The translations under genes and the position numbers were made by a program. The notes below the pieces were generated by a model. The model was given only the letters and a program-made list of their open reading frames with translations, was not told the origin of the DNA and ran no database searches. This document shows, piece after piece, positions 52,988 to 64,000 of a stretch of 64,000 bases of DNA; within the stretch, counting starts at the first letter, position 1; each line of letters starts with the position of its first letter. Location: assembly GCA_030674185.1 (NCBI GenBank), contig CM060315.1:85689454-85753453 (forward strand), read 5' to 3'. Source of the stretch: Monoplex corrugatus (taxonomy: Eukaryota > Mollusca > Gastropoda > Littorinimorpha > Ranellidae).

Positions 52988-53318
52988 GAAGGCCATTAGC
53001 CGCACATCCATCTCTCGATGGCTGTGGACAGTCATCAAGGCTGCGTATGCAAGGCCGGGCTCAGATTTGGCTGTCTTCTCCCTGAGGCCCCATGAGATTA
53101 GAGCGTGGGCCTCGTCGCTAGCGTTCACTCACAATGCCAGCCTCCAGAGTGTCTTGGACGCCGCACATTGGCGTTCCCTGGGCACGTTCATTCCATTCTA
53201 CCTGCGCGACGTCTCCCGTCTGCGCGAAGATGGATCCAGGGGTATCGCTTCCGCTGTGGTGGCTCAACACCCCATCTCTGCCACATGCCCTGATTCGTTT
53301 CATTCCTCCTGGCGTTAA
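52917..53318 (+). CDS. DIRS tyrosine recombinase, C-terminal catalytic part
   Basis: ISRTSISRWLWTVIKAAYAR, then RPHEIRAWASSLAFTHNASL with the catalytic HxxR, and VLDAAHWRSLGTFIPFYLRD with the His/Trp and the nucleophile Tyr. All C-terminal catalytic residues are kept. It ends 40 bp before the internal complementary region. Confidence 0.88.
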   Translation: MPQMTKSSRQKQRHLFLSYNESYKKAISRTSISRWLWTVIKAAYARPGSDLAVFSLRPHEIRAWASSLAFTHNASLQSVLDAAHWRSLGTFIPFYLRDVSRLREDGSRGIASAVVAQHPISATCPDSFHSSWR

Positions 53319-53358
53319 CCAGGTAAGCCCTCCTTCCGGGTAGTGTTATTCTGCATCA

Positions 53359-53436
53359 GTGAGCCACGGTACAGTATATAATCAAAAGGAAATTTTCCTT
53401 CTAAAATTATGTTTAATCTAACATACTGTGGCTCAC
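53359..53436 (+). other. DIRS internal complementary region
   Basis: Left half (gtgagccacggtacagtat) is the complement of the left terminus at 45363-45385. Right half (aaaggaaattttccttctaa...acatactgtggctcac) is the complement of the right terminus at 53627-53679. Such a bridge across both ends is the DIRS hallmark and serves as template for closing the circular copy. Confidence 0.88.
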
Positions 53437-53504
53437 GCAGAGTCCGTCCCTTCCTTCCCGCCTTCCTGGTTCCTTCAATTTCACAGTCAGGGTCTTGGTT
53501 TCCT

Positions 53505-53679
53505 CGAAAAGAGGACGGGTATGCGCATGCGCAAGACACAAATAGTCTCAAGAGTTATGGTCCTTTCGGACGTTATTGTTTATGAGGCAGGAATGGCAAA
53601 TCGCTGTCGCTTATTGCATTAGTGAGCCACAGTAAGTATGTTAGATTAAACGTAATTTTAGAAGGAAAATTTCCTTTTT
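53505..53679 (-). repeat. DIRS right inverted terminal repeat
   Basis: Inverted match to 45350-45500, with an outer extension (ttagaaggaaaatttccttt) present only on the right and in the internal complementary region. Confidence 0.88.
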
Positions 53680-54585
53680 ACACCATCTCCATGAAACTTA
53701 GGACTTTGTCACTCAAGGATTGATGCATCTGTATGGAGAAGAACACATGCATGCTGGAATTACCTATGGTTTTATCACAGCAGACTAGGTTTCTAGTGTG
53801 CCATATGTCTGAGTGTAGAATCACCCATGGCTTTTATAGAGATAGACCAGATTCCATAGATGTTTTGTTTTATGCTTGTGAAATGCATTTTGGACAATGA
53901 GACTTTTTTTTTTTTTACATTTGGTTCCTTTTATTCATTTGATTTTTGTTTCATACATCTGAGTAAAATGTCAATATGGTAGTGGTGATCATTTATTTCA
54001 TGTCTATTCTCTTGAGTGATTTTGGAAAAAAATAAAAGAAGAATAAAAAAAAAAAAGGAAGAAAAGGGATGATGATGGCAGTGGTGGTGGTGGTGGTGAT
54101 GTGAGGAGGAGGGAAGGACTTCAGGCAATAGTTGTATATAGTCAGTCTTGAGAAAGAAGGAAGGAAAAGACAGATTGAGAGGGGGAGACTAATAAATGAA
54201 GTAACTCACCATAAATAACTGTTCAAACAATAAACTGGCTGAACGAGTGAACAATTGTAATGAATTATATATAATTAGCTTTTGGATATCTTGACAGGCT
54301 GACAGAAAATTTGTTTGCTTATGCTTTGATTCAGATATGTCGGAGATTGTGTTCTTAGAAAGTGTCTGGAGGCATGTTTCGTTTTATCCTGATACAAGAA
54401 AGAATATGATTAGTTGTTATCTTCTGTCTACAAAGATACACAGTAATCCTGGTGTATATTGTTTTGAATGAGTCGTTTCCTCCCATACATGAGAGATGTA
54501 TAACTCTGCCAGCATTAACTTGCTTATTTATTATGCTGATTACAAAATTTAGGTTGTTATAATTACACTCTTTATGACTATCTTG
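53680..54585. other. No gene seen
   Basis: AT-rich sequence with a T run (53905), a poly-A tract (54040-54056) and a short GGT/GAT repeat (54068-54105). Confidence 0.5.
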
Positions 54586-54589
54586 CAAT

Positions 54590-54960
54590 TGCTTTCAAAC
54601 ACAGGTATCCAGTAAGGTGTAGTATTTCTTCAAGGAGAGAGAAAGCTGTATAATATTTGACTCTGGTAAGCTGTTGGCCGCTTGTTTGGCAGCCCAGTCA
54701 GTCATAACATTATGATGAAATAAAAAGTGCAAGGCTGTTTGGCACTGAACTTTCAGTTGAAGTATCCTAGGGCAAGGCCACATAAGCTGCTAGTGACCAC
54801 AGAGCTAGAAAGGAGCAATCCCCCTTTCAGTGGCAATGGCAGTGTTAAAGTGGAAACATGGCGAAGAGAAAAGGTGCAAAGTCTCAAAGTAGACTTTACT
54901 CAGCAGGCAATCAACTGGCCCAACTCATGAGAAGACTGGATAACATGTAGTGCGCTGTTC
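54590..54960 (-). pseudogene. Possible LINE RNase H tail
   Basis: The minus strand reads MTDWAAKQAANSLPESNIIQ then LSLSLKKYYTLLDTCV, reminiscent of the segment after the GNExAD motif in RNase H LINEs. The key GHxGxxGN motif is not intact. Weak. Confidence 0.3.
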
Positions 54961-55302
54961 TCTGTTCATTGTTTAGCAAGTGAGACAAAGAGGCTTTTGT
55001 TAGTACAGGACTGATCATGCTTTTGAAAGTAAAGTATAGTAGGCCTCAGCTTTCTACCAGTAGCAAAACAAACACCATAGAATGAAGAGATAATAGACAC
55101 AACTCTAGTCCACCTTGAAAGTGACAGAAAAGTTTGTGAAACCAAGTAGATGGGCACACAAGTGTGTTAACAAATTGTGAATAAATTTTGCTGCAATTAT
55201 GTGCAAATGCTAAAATAAATACATACATAATTACATTCGTCTCTGATTACACAAACACTTACGTGTATGCATATGCATGTACGCTCACGCGCGCGTATGC
55301 GC

Positions 55303-55308
<6 letters not shown>

Positions 55309-55373
<65 letters not shown>
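55309..55373. repeat. (CA)n microsatellite with flanking GC/CA and GA repeats
   Basis: Pure CA core; purine/pyrimidine alternation extends over 55280-55560. Confidence 0.93.
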
Positions 55374-55374
<1 letters not shown>

Positions 55375-55739
55375 GAGCAGATAGAAAGAGAATGATCACA
55401 TACAGATAGAGAGAAATAGAGAGAGAGTGAGCACAAGGACAGACAGACACACGTATGCACGTCGCACGCATACACTCGCGCGCGCGCACACACACACACG
55501 CACGCACGCACGCACGCACGCACCACACACTATCTCTCTCTCTCAACATGTTAGAAATAACATGAGATTGACTTACCTGATAAGCTACTGGCAGTGGAAG
55601 AAAAAGACAATGTGGTCAGGTTACACACTACCAGTATTGCACATGAAACATACCATATAAGCTAAACACACAGTCTACAAATCACTTGTAGTACACAGAA
55701 AGAGCTTCACGATACAGTAAATTAGAACAGAAATAAAAC

Positions 55740-55767
55740 GGGGGGGGGGGGGGGGGGGGGGGGGGGG
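55740..55767. repeat. Poly-G run, 28 G
   Basis: Uninterrupted G tract able to form a quadruplex; its true length is prone to sequencing error. Confidence 0.9.
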
Positions 55768-55944
55768 ATGCGCAACATGACATTAATTTAAAAGATATGT
55801 AAGATGCAATATTTTCAGCCTCCAACAGTTTCTGAGAGCGCATAGGTACTGATTCGATTGGTCAGTCAGTCTTGGACGGGGATGGGAAAGGTGGAGATCG
55901 GCGCCACTGCTTTAGCTCACTCAATGGGTAGTCAAAGAAGGAAG

Positions 55945-56566
55945 CGACCGCATGTAACAGATAGTAATATCAGTGCATGGACAACTTCAAGTACTTGGGC
56001 TCTGTCAAAACCAACACAGGATCTTGCAGCAAGGACATCAGATCAAGCATAGGCATGGCAAAGTGAAAAGTGGTCCAGTTGAACAACATATGGAAAGGCA
56101 GAGGCATACCAATGAAATTGAAACTAAGAATTCTACGCTGCTTAATTTGGCCTGTTGTCATGTACGGATGTGAAGCCTGGACTTTGAAGAAAGATGATGA
56201 AAATAAACATAGCGGAAATGTGGTTCTGCAGGTGTCTTCTCAGAGTAAAATGGACAGACAAAAGAACCCATGAAAGCGTGCTAAAGGAATTTGCTGTCCA
56301 ACATAAAATGCTCCCAGAGATCAACAAAAGAAAATTGAAGTATATCGGGCACAAGAACCAACTTGATGACATCAGTCCTGCAGAGGAGAGTCGAGGCAAA
56401 GAGAAAACAAGGAAGGCCAGCAAAATCTTTCATGGACAACATTGCTGACACCTGCAAACTGGGACTCCATGACATCATACACAGGAGCAGAGACAGTGTC
56501 GCCTGGCGATCTTTCGTGACAAAGAGTGGAGCTCCCACTGTCGCCCACGGCGATGGAGATAGATGA
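55945..56566 (+). mobile_element. LINE family 3 3' fragment
   Basis: Broken frames match the C-terminal third of 15219-17963: MDNFKYLGSVKTNTGSCSKD, VVQLNNIWKGRGIPMKLKLR, VMYGCEAWTLKKDD, KRKQGRPAKSF. 5' truncated; several stops. Confidence 0.8.
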
Positions 56567-56894
56567 ATATCAGTGCTCCGTGAAAATAGATTTTGAATTT
56601 ACTGGCTAATTTCTATTATCACTTCAGATCTTGTAAGTAATTTCAGTTATTCAGAAGGTGCTGATTTTTAATTAATTAATGCAAAAAAATATTTGTAGTA
56701 GGCTTATTACCTGAGGAAGACTTACCAAGTAATTCAAAACCATCAATGTTGCAAAGAGTTCAGCTGTAAATACTAATTTATTGGGATCTATATGGAAAGG
56801 TGTCTCTATTTTAAGAGTAGGTATTAGAAATGCTGAAGCTGCTTTTTATCTCAGTTAATGAACCATCAGTCGATGAGTTTCTTTTCTTTCAGCT

Positions 56895-57985
56895 GGCCAT
56901 GATTAATAAGTATAATCATAATGAGGACAAGGAACAGAATCAAAAGAGAAACAGCAGAACAGTGTGGGTTTGTTGAAGGGACAAGAACTATTAATGCCAT
57001 ATACATCCCAAGAACTATCATAGAGAGGTCAGTACAGTTGAATAAGGATTTGTTTTTATGCTTTGTTGATTATACCAAGGCTTTTGATTGAGTAAGACTT
57101 GAAGAATTGATCAAGCAACTAGAAAGGCTTGATATTGATGGAAAAGATCCAAGAATAATGAGGAATATGTATTGGGAACAAACAGCAGCAATCAGAGTAG
57201 AAAATGATGTAAGCTCTTTCCAAAATATCAAAAGAGGGGTTAGGCAGGGATGTGTTCTGTCACCACAATTATTTTCACTTTACAGTGAAACCATCATGAG
57301 AAACCTAGAAGAATGCCCCGGAATAAAGGTTGAGGAGAAAATGTTAAACAATCTTCATTATGCACCTGACACCATTCTGATTGCAGAAAATGAAAAAGAG
57401 CTGCAAAATCTTGTAAATATAATAGAAGTAGAAAGCAGAAATAAAGGGCTGGAGCTAAATAGCAAGAAGACTGAAGTCATGGAATCAGTAAAAAAGAAAA
57501 AATCCCCTCACGCAAAATAACAGCAAATGGCACAACATTGAGACAAGTTGATATATCTAAATATTTGGAAACGGTCATCTCACCAGATAGCAGACGCACA
57601 TCAGAAATAGCCAGCAGAATTGGCCAAGCCAAAACAGCATTCAAGAAGATGAAAAGCATTCTTACCAACAAATGCCTATCAATTAACAACAGGAAGAAAG
57701 TTGTTGAGTGTTACATAGAACCGATACTGCTGTATAATTATGAGGTGTGGACAATCAACACGCAAAGTCAGAACAAGATTGAGGCGGCTGAAGTGTGGTT
57801 TCTAAGAAGAATGTTAAGGGTTACATGGACAGCAACAACAAAAAACAAGACAGTCTAGAAAGAGGTGAACAGAAAACAGATGGGTGGGAGATATAGGCCT
57901 ACTTGCAGCGATAAAAGATAGATTGATATGGAGGGCCGTGATTGCCAAAGCCCTGTGGCAGGGCACATGATGATGATGATGATGA
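56895..57985 (+). mobile_element. LINE family 2, 5' truncated copy
   Basis: Uninterrupted sister of 11339-12460 plus 6421-6709, ending in a (GATGAT)n tail at 57969-57986. It shows the site into which the gypsy element landed in the other copy (equivalent to about 57830). Confidence 0.82.
57107..57520 (+). pseudogene. LINE family 2 RT core
   Basis: 137 codons: NIKRGVRQGCVLSPQLFSLY, then LHYAPDTILIAE where the catalytic YADD reads YAPD, an inactivating change. Preceded by LCFVDYTKAFD and a stop at 57088. The C-terminal part continues at 57538-57858 in another frame (CYIEPILLYNYEVWTINTQS). Confidence 0.82.
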
Positions 57986-57989
57986 TCCA

Positions 57990-58570
57990 TCAGAGTAAAA
58001 AATTTTAAATGATCAGAATGAAAATTTTCAGTGTGATATTTAACTTGACTTGCTAATATGTTCATACATCTTCCTTTTTTTTTTTTTTTCCTAATCAGTG
58101 TGGTGTATGTCATGCTCGTAGCTTAGGAGTTTCCAAATGGGCACTGGTGAGAATGAAGGTCTTACCTGCTTTGAGATCAGTCCCAGAGCCATTCATGATG
58201 TCACATTGCGAGTGTGACTTGTAACTATAGTGATTTAGCTCATTTTGGAAAATTGGTGTCTGATCTTAATTTAACTTCAGATTTCAAAATATTTTCAGTG
58301 GCGGTGTTTCTTAACAGAAATTTTGCTTCCCAGAATTCCGTCAGGAATCTCGATCATGCGAGAGAACTGGAGAGCTGGTCATTCACGCAAAAGCTTTTGT
58401 TGGAGGCAGACGTGTGGCACTTATCTGTCTTTCCCAGCTTTAATCGCCCTTCACTAACTTGTTTTTAGGCAATTGTTTTGTTGTGTTTAGTCACTGTCAT
58501 TTGTCATCGTATGTTTCATGACTTTCTGGATTTCCTGGTAAGCTAGATGATTAAATATTATTTCTTTCAC
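57990..58570. other. No gene seen
   Basis: Unique-looking sequence with a T run at 58076-58090; an 84-codon frame at 58214 has no recognisable motif. Confidence 0.45.
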
Positions 58571-58582
58571 ACTGTTGACTGG

Positions 58583-58860
58583 CCGGTGGAAATGGCTCTG
58601 TGCAGGCAGGTGTAATTTTGAACTGACAGCAACCCCATTGTGGCTCTGAGTTTATTCAACTTCTGGTTGCTCGAATTTGACTTTTTATTAAGTCTTGTTA
58701 GCTACTACTGCAGGCCCATTGGCTACTTTTGTAGTCTCATTGGCTGTCTGCGGTGTCATATACTGCTTTGCAGTGAACGGTCGTTCTAACATTGTCTGGT
58801 TGCAGAGAACTATTTTTTCCGGCTATTGTCACAGGTAAAATGGCAGACAAAGAGCTGCTT
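58583..58860 (+). repeat. Repeat family 6, copy 1
   Basis: 58583-58675 matches 59848-59945 (ctgtgcaagcaagcgtaat...). 58690-58850 matches 61825-62047 (ctactgctttgcagt, cggctattgtcacaggtaaa). It may be the leader of the DIRS-like element that follows the second copy. Confidence 0.6.
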
Positions 58861-58904
58861 GAGATTCAGAAGACAAACTAAAACCAGATCTGACACTAGT
58901 TCAA

Positions 58905-59062
58905 ATTGGGACAAAATGAAGGGAAAAGGAGAGACTATTAAGGTTCACAGCCTGCTATTGGGACAAAAATGAAGGGAAAAGGAGAGACTATTAAGGTTCA
59001 CAGCCTGCTATTGGGACAAAATGAAGGGAAAAGGAGAGACTATTAAGGTTCACAGCCTGCTA
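58905..59062 (+). repeat. 52-bp tandem repeat, three units
   Basis: attgggacaaaatgaaggga...aaggttcacagcctgct starts at 58905, 58957 and 59010; the second has one extra A. A separate 29-bp doublet (aacgatattgatgttattag) follows at 59079-59138. Confidence 0.9.
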
Positions 59063-59719
59063 CACTGATCAATTTCTAGAAACGATATTGATGTTATTAG
59101 CAAAAATGGAACGATATTGATGTTATTAGCAAAAATGGACGATCTTTAGTCAACTACTAACAAATTTTGTTCCTGCATGGAAGGCCGAAACAATGACGAC
59201 ATCGCAATCGAAATGGGCGATGAAGACAAAGACAGGGCAGTGATTTGGACACAAGCAATTCCAAGAAAAAGGCTAATTCAAATATAGTTTGGTCTCTGAT
59301 ATCATGGACAATGATGACACTGATAATACAGTCGACTTCAAACACACTTATACTCATAAGGTTTGCATTGAATGAGAAGGGCCGACTGTGGATGACATAC
59401 TCGCATTGATGTTTCATACAGGGCTCAAAATGAAACCGACAGGAACTTGAGAACCAAGGAATTACTGCAGTCATGTACCAAACATGAACATGTCCCGACC
59501 ATAAAAACCCACAGTACTCTCTGAATCGAATTCTCTGGACACTGTCATGGAAAGTGACAATTAACTGGCCAGTGAATAAGATTTAGTGACAGTAAGTCTA
59601 ATCCGTATCAGATAATAGCTGGACGACCTAAACAAAAAGACTTAAGAAAGAAACGGTTCATCCCAGAGATATGTTTGATGAATTAGCAATGTGCCCCATC
59701 GCTTATCATGTATCATAAA

Positions 59720-59945
59720 GAATATATGCCTCAAGCCAGATCTGTGGCTACTTGTTCATTCCAAAATACTCCAATGGAATCGACAATCCTTTGGGTGACG
59801 ACATCACAAAGAGCATAGAGAGAGTGATTGTTTACACTTTGACCTACTGGCGGAAGTGGTTCTGTGCAAGCAAGCGTAATATTGAACTGGCCAGCAACTC
59901 CTTTGTGGCTATAACTTCTGGTTGCCGACATTCGACATTTTAAAA
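59720..59945 (+). pseudogene. Possible piggyBac transposase middle fragment
   Basis: SGYLFIPKYSNGIDNPLGDD then ITKSIERV resembles the TGYxxxFxVYxGKxxPLGDDxT segment of piggyBac transposases, with part of the catalytic core expected on either side. Weak by itself; supported by the N-terminal piece 250 bp downstream. Confidence 0.4.
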
Positions 59946-60149
59946 GTTTTTCACGACATGATGCAAAAACTGTTGCTATGCTTGCTTATACCGCCAGCAT
60001 CCTTAGCGATCCCACTCGCTACAGCCGAAATGGCGTTCTGTACATGTAGCAAAAATCCACATGATGCCTATTCTAAAATTAACTGCATCAGTACGTCACT
60101 AGAAATTCCATCAACTTGTAGAAACTACACAATGGAACCGTTCTATGTC

Positions 60150-60960
60150 ATCTGATATTATTTTTTTCAGCTTAAAGGGGACAATTTCATTGGTCAATTT
60201 GTGTTGGAAGCAACCAATCCCAATGCTTGGTCTCTTCAAGGCTAGACGGACAGCTTTCACGGCTGCCGAAGTAGCAGAATTAATCATGCAGGCTGGTTCT
60301 GATGATGATCTAGACATTGATCATTGTGAAAACAGTAACAAAAGTGCTGATTAGAAAGATTTTGAGGATGATGTGCCAGAAAATGACGATGATCCTGTGT
60401 ATTCCAAGGATGAAGACGGAGTTGAAGCAGACAAACTAAGTGCGAGCATCACTTCTTCCGTAAAGTCTCCACAATCAGCAGGCTGATTATTATGGATCAC
60501 TGACAGTGACTTCTCTCACTCTGGTAGTCAGGCAACGAATCATTTGGTCTTGGAGCCAGATTTTTAGCTGGAGACAAATGGTCCTGATCAATATGAAGCC
60601 GACACTGAGGTTGACACTGCCAGTGACGACAGTGGCGTTGAAGATGATGGCACCACCAGGGTGAAAATTTTCGGAAATTTCCGCTGGGACCTGTTTTCTC
60701 AGTTGCCGAAACATACAATTTGCAGCCCCACATCTTTCAAGACATCGCTCCAACCCTACACCATTGGATTCTTACCAGGTCTTTTTATTTTACTAATGAC
60801 TTCATCCACAAGATCAAACATGAGACCAAGGAACTCTAAAGACACGTCCACTGCCCAGATTTATCTGCTGCAAGCCCCCCAGTTATATAGGCGCCAGAAT
60901 AATCAAGTTTGATTGTGGGCCCTCAACACTGAAGAAGAAGAAGAAGGAATATGCCAGGTA
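60150..60960 (+). pseudogene. piggyBac transposase N-terminal remnant
   Basis: ARRTAFTAAEVAELIMQAGS and DDDLDIDH (60240-60330), an acidic stretch (60360-60440), then, after stops, TYNLQPHIFQDIAPTLHHWI and FYFTNDFIHKIKHETK (60705-60830). The acidic N-terminus followed by the FxxxxFxxxIxxETN-like helix is the piggyBac layout, also seen in the element at 19043-20084. No TTAA-flanked ends were found. Confidence 0.55.
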
Positions 60961-60964
60961 GGTA

Positions 60965-61815
60965 ACTTCATTGTATATATTATGGACTCAGTGTTATCAA
61001 AACTGAGGAAACTGCAGCACAAAGCTGCCTTTGTTTTAGAATAGTGACAGTTAGATTCTTTTCATGAACCTGTATTCATTCATCACATCATCACATGGCT
61101 ATGTTTTCATCATCAAATTCATTGGTTGGTGTATACTTTCCATACATATTTTGCTTCACTTCAGCATTGATCTTTTCATTTTGCCTGAGTCTGTGTGTGT
61201 TTACATGTTTTATGTTTACTTATTTGTTAGTTAACTTGTTTTTTTTTCGGTTTTGAGTTTTCTGAACTTCCTAATTACATGCACTTTATCATTTACTTTT
61301 TCATTTGCTATTCAGATGTCATAGGAATAAACAAACCACTGCTTTGAAAGAAGCTATGTACTTATGTAAAATGACTGAAATAGTAGTATACATCCACACT
61401 ATTTGTGTAATGATGTTGCTAATTATGTAACTGCTATATTATAATGTGTTACCATTATGTTCTAAAATATTGAAATATTGTCTTTTCTGTCCCTTTTTCT
61501 ACATTTTTGGCCATCACATGCTGAAAATAACACTTTTTATGAATCTTCTGTGGCTGTCTGGGATTTTTGATTTTGTGGCTTATGTTGACATTTTCAAAAG
61601 CACAAAACATTAAATGAATTTGTACAGAAATTGTTTTCACTCCACCAGGGAGATAAAAGAGTGGTCTGCAAAAGTTGTTCTAACATCAATAAGCTAGATT
61701 TTACGGCCTGTTCCGGAAAATTAAATAAAAATGACCAAAATAGGGTGTCTTCAGGGCTTCCTGCTTCCAGCGTGCACAGTGTATAATAGCTGTAATGAGG
61801 CAATGCTGTGAAAAG
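60965..61815. other. No gene seen
   Basis: AT-rich, no recognisable coding or repeat signal. Confidence 0.5.
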
Positions 61816-61819
61816 GTTG

Positions 61820-62050
61820 AGTCCTGTTGGCTACTATTGTAGCCCCATTGGCTACTTGTATTGTCCCATTTGGCTACTTGTGTAGTCTCATTTGGCTGCT
61901 TGCATAGTCTCATTGGCTGTCCATTGATTGGCTACTTGCGTAGTCTCATTGGTTGTCCGCAGTCTCATCTACTGCTTTGCAGTACACAGTCGTTCTACCA
62001 TCGTTTGGTTGCATGGAACTGTTCTTTCCGGGTATTGTCACAGGTAAACA
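61820..62050 (+). repeat. Repeat family 6, copy 2, with short tandem units
   Basis: Four or five ~27-30-bp units containing ggctacttgYgtagtctcat at 61828-61960, then the segment shared with 58745-58850. The first copy has fewer units. Confidence 0.7.
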
Positions 62051-62439
62051 TGAAGAGGTTAGAACACATACTGCAACCAACCCCACGTATCAGGGAGAGC
62101 CATAAATTTAGCCACTGAAGTCCAAACTGATTAAACCAGTCTGAGCACCAGTTTTATCAGATGCTGAAGATGCAGGAGGAGGAGTAACTATTTCCTCTTT
62201 TCACAACACTCCACCCACCCAAAGAACCAATAATCCACCTCCCTTTCACCAACAGAATATACCTAACTATTTGTTAAGGGGGAAAATAGCTGATCAAGTT
62301 TGGGAAGTTAGGAGTTTTAATCTATGGAATTTTGATCAGATCAAAGCAGTTAGTGTCCAGTTCTCTTTGCCCTATGGCTTGCCTTACCAGAAAAAGAGAT
62401 GCATTTCTCGTTGAGAAATGCTATTCAAAATGGACACCC

Positions 62440-64000
62440 ATGTTTGAAAACAAGTTGTCAGTCTGATGAAATAAAACCTGTCTTTACATGTTGACCTCCA
62501 GGATGCCCACTAATCTGTCAAAATTGACAGAGTAAGAAGTCATTTTGACTCATAATCCAAAGCACCATTCTTATTAACACAAAACAGTTCCCAAGGGATT
62601 TCATGATTCTCTAAGAATTTTCACAAAGATCTTGAAACTGGTCCTTGCACATCATCATCATGGGAACATGCCATATTATCTACATCTAAATGATGGATTG
62701 CAACCGAATGACACATATGAACTTCTACATGCATGCTGTACAAGTTATTAGTTATAAGTCAATAATTGGGTTTCACCTTTCACCCTGTGACATCAGTGTT
62801 TATAAACCAAAGTCTTTGGATTTTCAGAATAATTGCATTTTGTATCTATGACCATTACCATCCATGAAAGGAAATCTAGAAAACTTATTGAAGCTTGTAG
62901 ATAAACTTACTGGCAAGATGGTAGCTGCACAGCCTTATCACTCCAGTTTTTTAGAACCGACTTGAAGTTGCAAAATAAGGCAGTTTCTGACTACAGTGGA
63001 AGTCTTGATGGCTGCACTCACAGCTCACAGACTTGCTTAAAGAAGATATTGAATGATGGATTCAACATGGTTCCACATATCCAACTCTGCTAACTTGGAA
63101 CGAACTCACAATCATTGTTGAAAGGAGGGGGGGGGGGGGGGGTGAACAATAATACACAGGCACATGGTCAGCAGACGAATGGGGGGGGGGGGGGGATTCA
63201 TTTAATGCCTTGAATTCAAAGTGACTGTCTTCACTCTCAAATCCCTAGACAGGGAAGACCCAACCACTCGCAATTAAGTATCGTCAGACAGCAACAAAAC
63301 AGTCACCTGTGATGATAATAAAATGGGCGACACAAGCATAAGTGGAACAAAATTACCAGGGAATCTTGACTGTAGGGCTTACAGTCAACCAACTTCATGT
63401 CAGCTACTGCTTTAAGGTTATAATGGAGCCTAGACTCTGGTGTAGTTATGAACATTATGCACATACTCGTGCTCAGCTGACCTGTTCACATCTGAATTAA
63501 ATCGTAAGATGCCAAAATATGTGTCCCAAAACCTGGACCTGAAACATGGACTACTGGTGCATTTAGCCTTCAGCTTTTGCTTTCTTTCTTTGAACCTTAT
63601 CCCAAAGACTCTACTAGATCAAATGTATTCTCATTGCTCCAGTGTGACCAACACAACATCAATATATCAAGATCCTTCATCTTCGACAGAATACCCAATG
63701 CTTCTGCCTCAAAAACTCAATCTGTTGACAAACCACCAACAAGTGAACTTCATCAACTCCGGAATAAGATTAGTTGATAACCTGTAAATTATCAGGTAGG
63801 GTTTGCAGGTACAGGGTCTTAGGAAGAGACCACAACATTTATCATATCAACTTGGAAATCAGGGACAAGGAAGAGTTACAGCACTTGTTTCAAGGAAAAC
63901 AACACCCAGACTTTGAAAGACTTCAGCTGCGTATTGCCACAAGCCTGTACTCACATAGAATCACATTGACAAAGCTGTTTTTCAAGGAAATAGAAGCAAT
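62440..64000 (+). pseudogene. Second DIRS-like pol, heavily decayed, runs off the window
   Basis: VDLQDAH (62497), then FTKILKLVLAHHHHGNMPYY and LHLNDGLQP (62608-62705), where the YLDDWLQ box reads YLHLNDGLQ. Then SMTITIHERKSRKLIEACR (62845), LTGKMVAAQPYHSSFLEPT (62905), GTWSADE (63163), and DLFTSELNRKMPKYVS (63475), the last being the usual bridge to the recombinase (DLFASRLN...). The order fits a DIRS-like RT-RNase H of a different subfamily from 45350. Stops are dense; identification rests on these islands. Confidence 0.5.
63127..63195. repeat. Two poly-G runs (16 and 15 G)
   Basis: 63127-63142 and 63181-63195, 38 bp apart. Confidence 0.9.

Larger units (their letters stand above)
45350..53679 (+). 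mobile_element. DIRS-type tyrosine-recombinase retrotransposon
   Basis: 8.3 kb including a 2.7-kb LINE inserted at 49310-52005; about 5.6 kb by itself. It has inverted terminal repeats (45350-45500 and 53505-53679), a gag-like region, RT with the DIRS YLDDW box, RNase H, a tyrosine recombinase in place of an integrase, and an internal complementary region. Such elements replicate through a circle and insert by recombination without target duplications. Its GC content is clearly higher than that of the neighbours. All coding parts are broken. Confidence 0.9.

Noticed and set aside
58905..59062. CRISPR-like array
   Set aside because: Three head-to-tail 52-bp units with no spacers in a eukaryotic transposon-rich region; a simple tandem repeat.

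Overview
The window looks like a piece of a repeat-rich, AT-rich invertebrate genome. Long (CA)n and (GT)n microsatellites, Ty3/gypsy, DIRS, CR1, RNase H-bearing LINE, piggyBac, hAT and mariner relics all occur within 64 kb. The mix fits a lophotrochozoan, most likely a gastropod mollusc, but that is an inference from element types and style, not proof. Nothing bacterial or viral-episomal is seen.

Only one host gene can be supported: ITPA (inosine triphosphate pyrophosphatase), on the + strand, in three coding exons at 23893-23982, 41342-41534 and 42099-42385. Splice sites are GT/AG, phases 0 and 1, giving a 189-residue protein with every catalytic motif of the family. Its first intron is 17.4 kb and is filled with transposon relics.

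Layout. 1-6420: a dispersed repeat, then a restriction-like-endonuclease (R2/Hero-like) LINE bracketed by a perfect 102-bp duplication. 6421-12460: an antisense LINE split by a Ty3/gypsy element (4.6 kb, 242-bp LTRs, 5-bp duplication). 13373-22036: a small hairpin and then a 7.5-kb palindrome with ~1.08-kb arms; a LINE sits in the left arm and a piggyBac-like element in the loop. 22110-22345: a broken PHD-finger exon. 23893-42385: ITPA, with CR1, RNase H LINE, mariner and hAT relics in intron 1. 42470-45065: a LINE split by a CR1. 45350-53679: a DIRS-type tyrosine-recombinase retrotransposon with inverted termini and an internal complementary region, split by an RNase H LINE with a 9-bp duplication. 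54590-58000: LINE 3' fragments. 58575-64000: piggyBac pieces, tandem repeats and a second, decayed DIRS-like pol.

The main story is nesting. At least six insertions into older elements can be read directly, several with exact target duplications or an empty-site copy in the same window. All retroelement and transposase coding regions are broken or truncated except the LINE at 15209-17908, whose reading frame is open to its 5' truncation point. I could not run alignments; identities are by eye and clade names are tentative.
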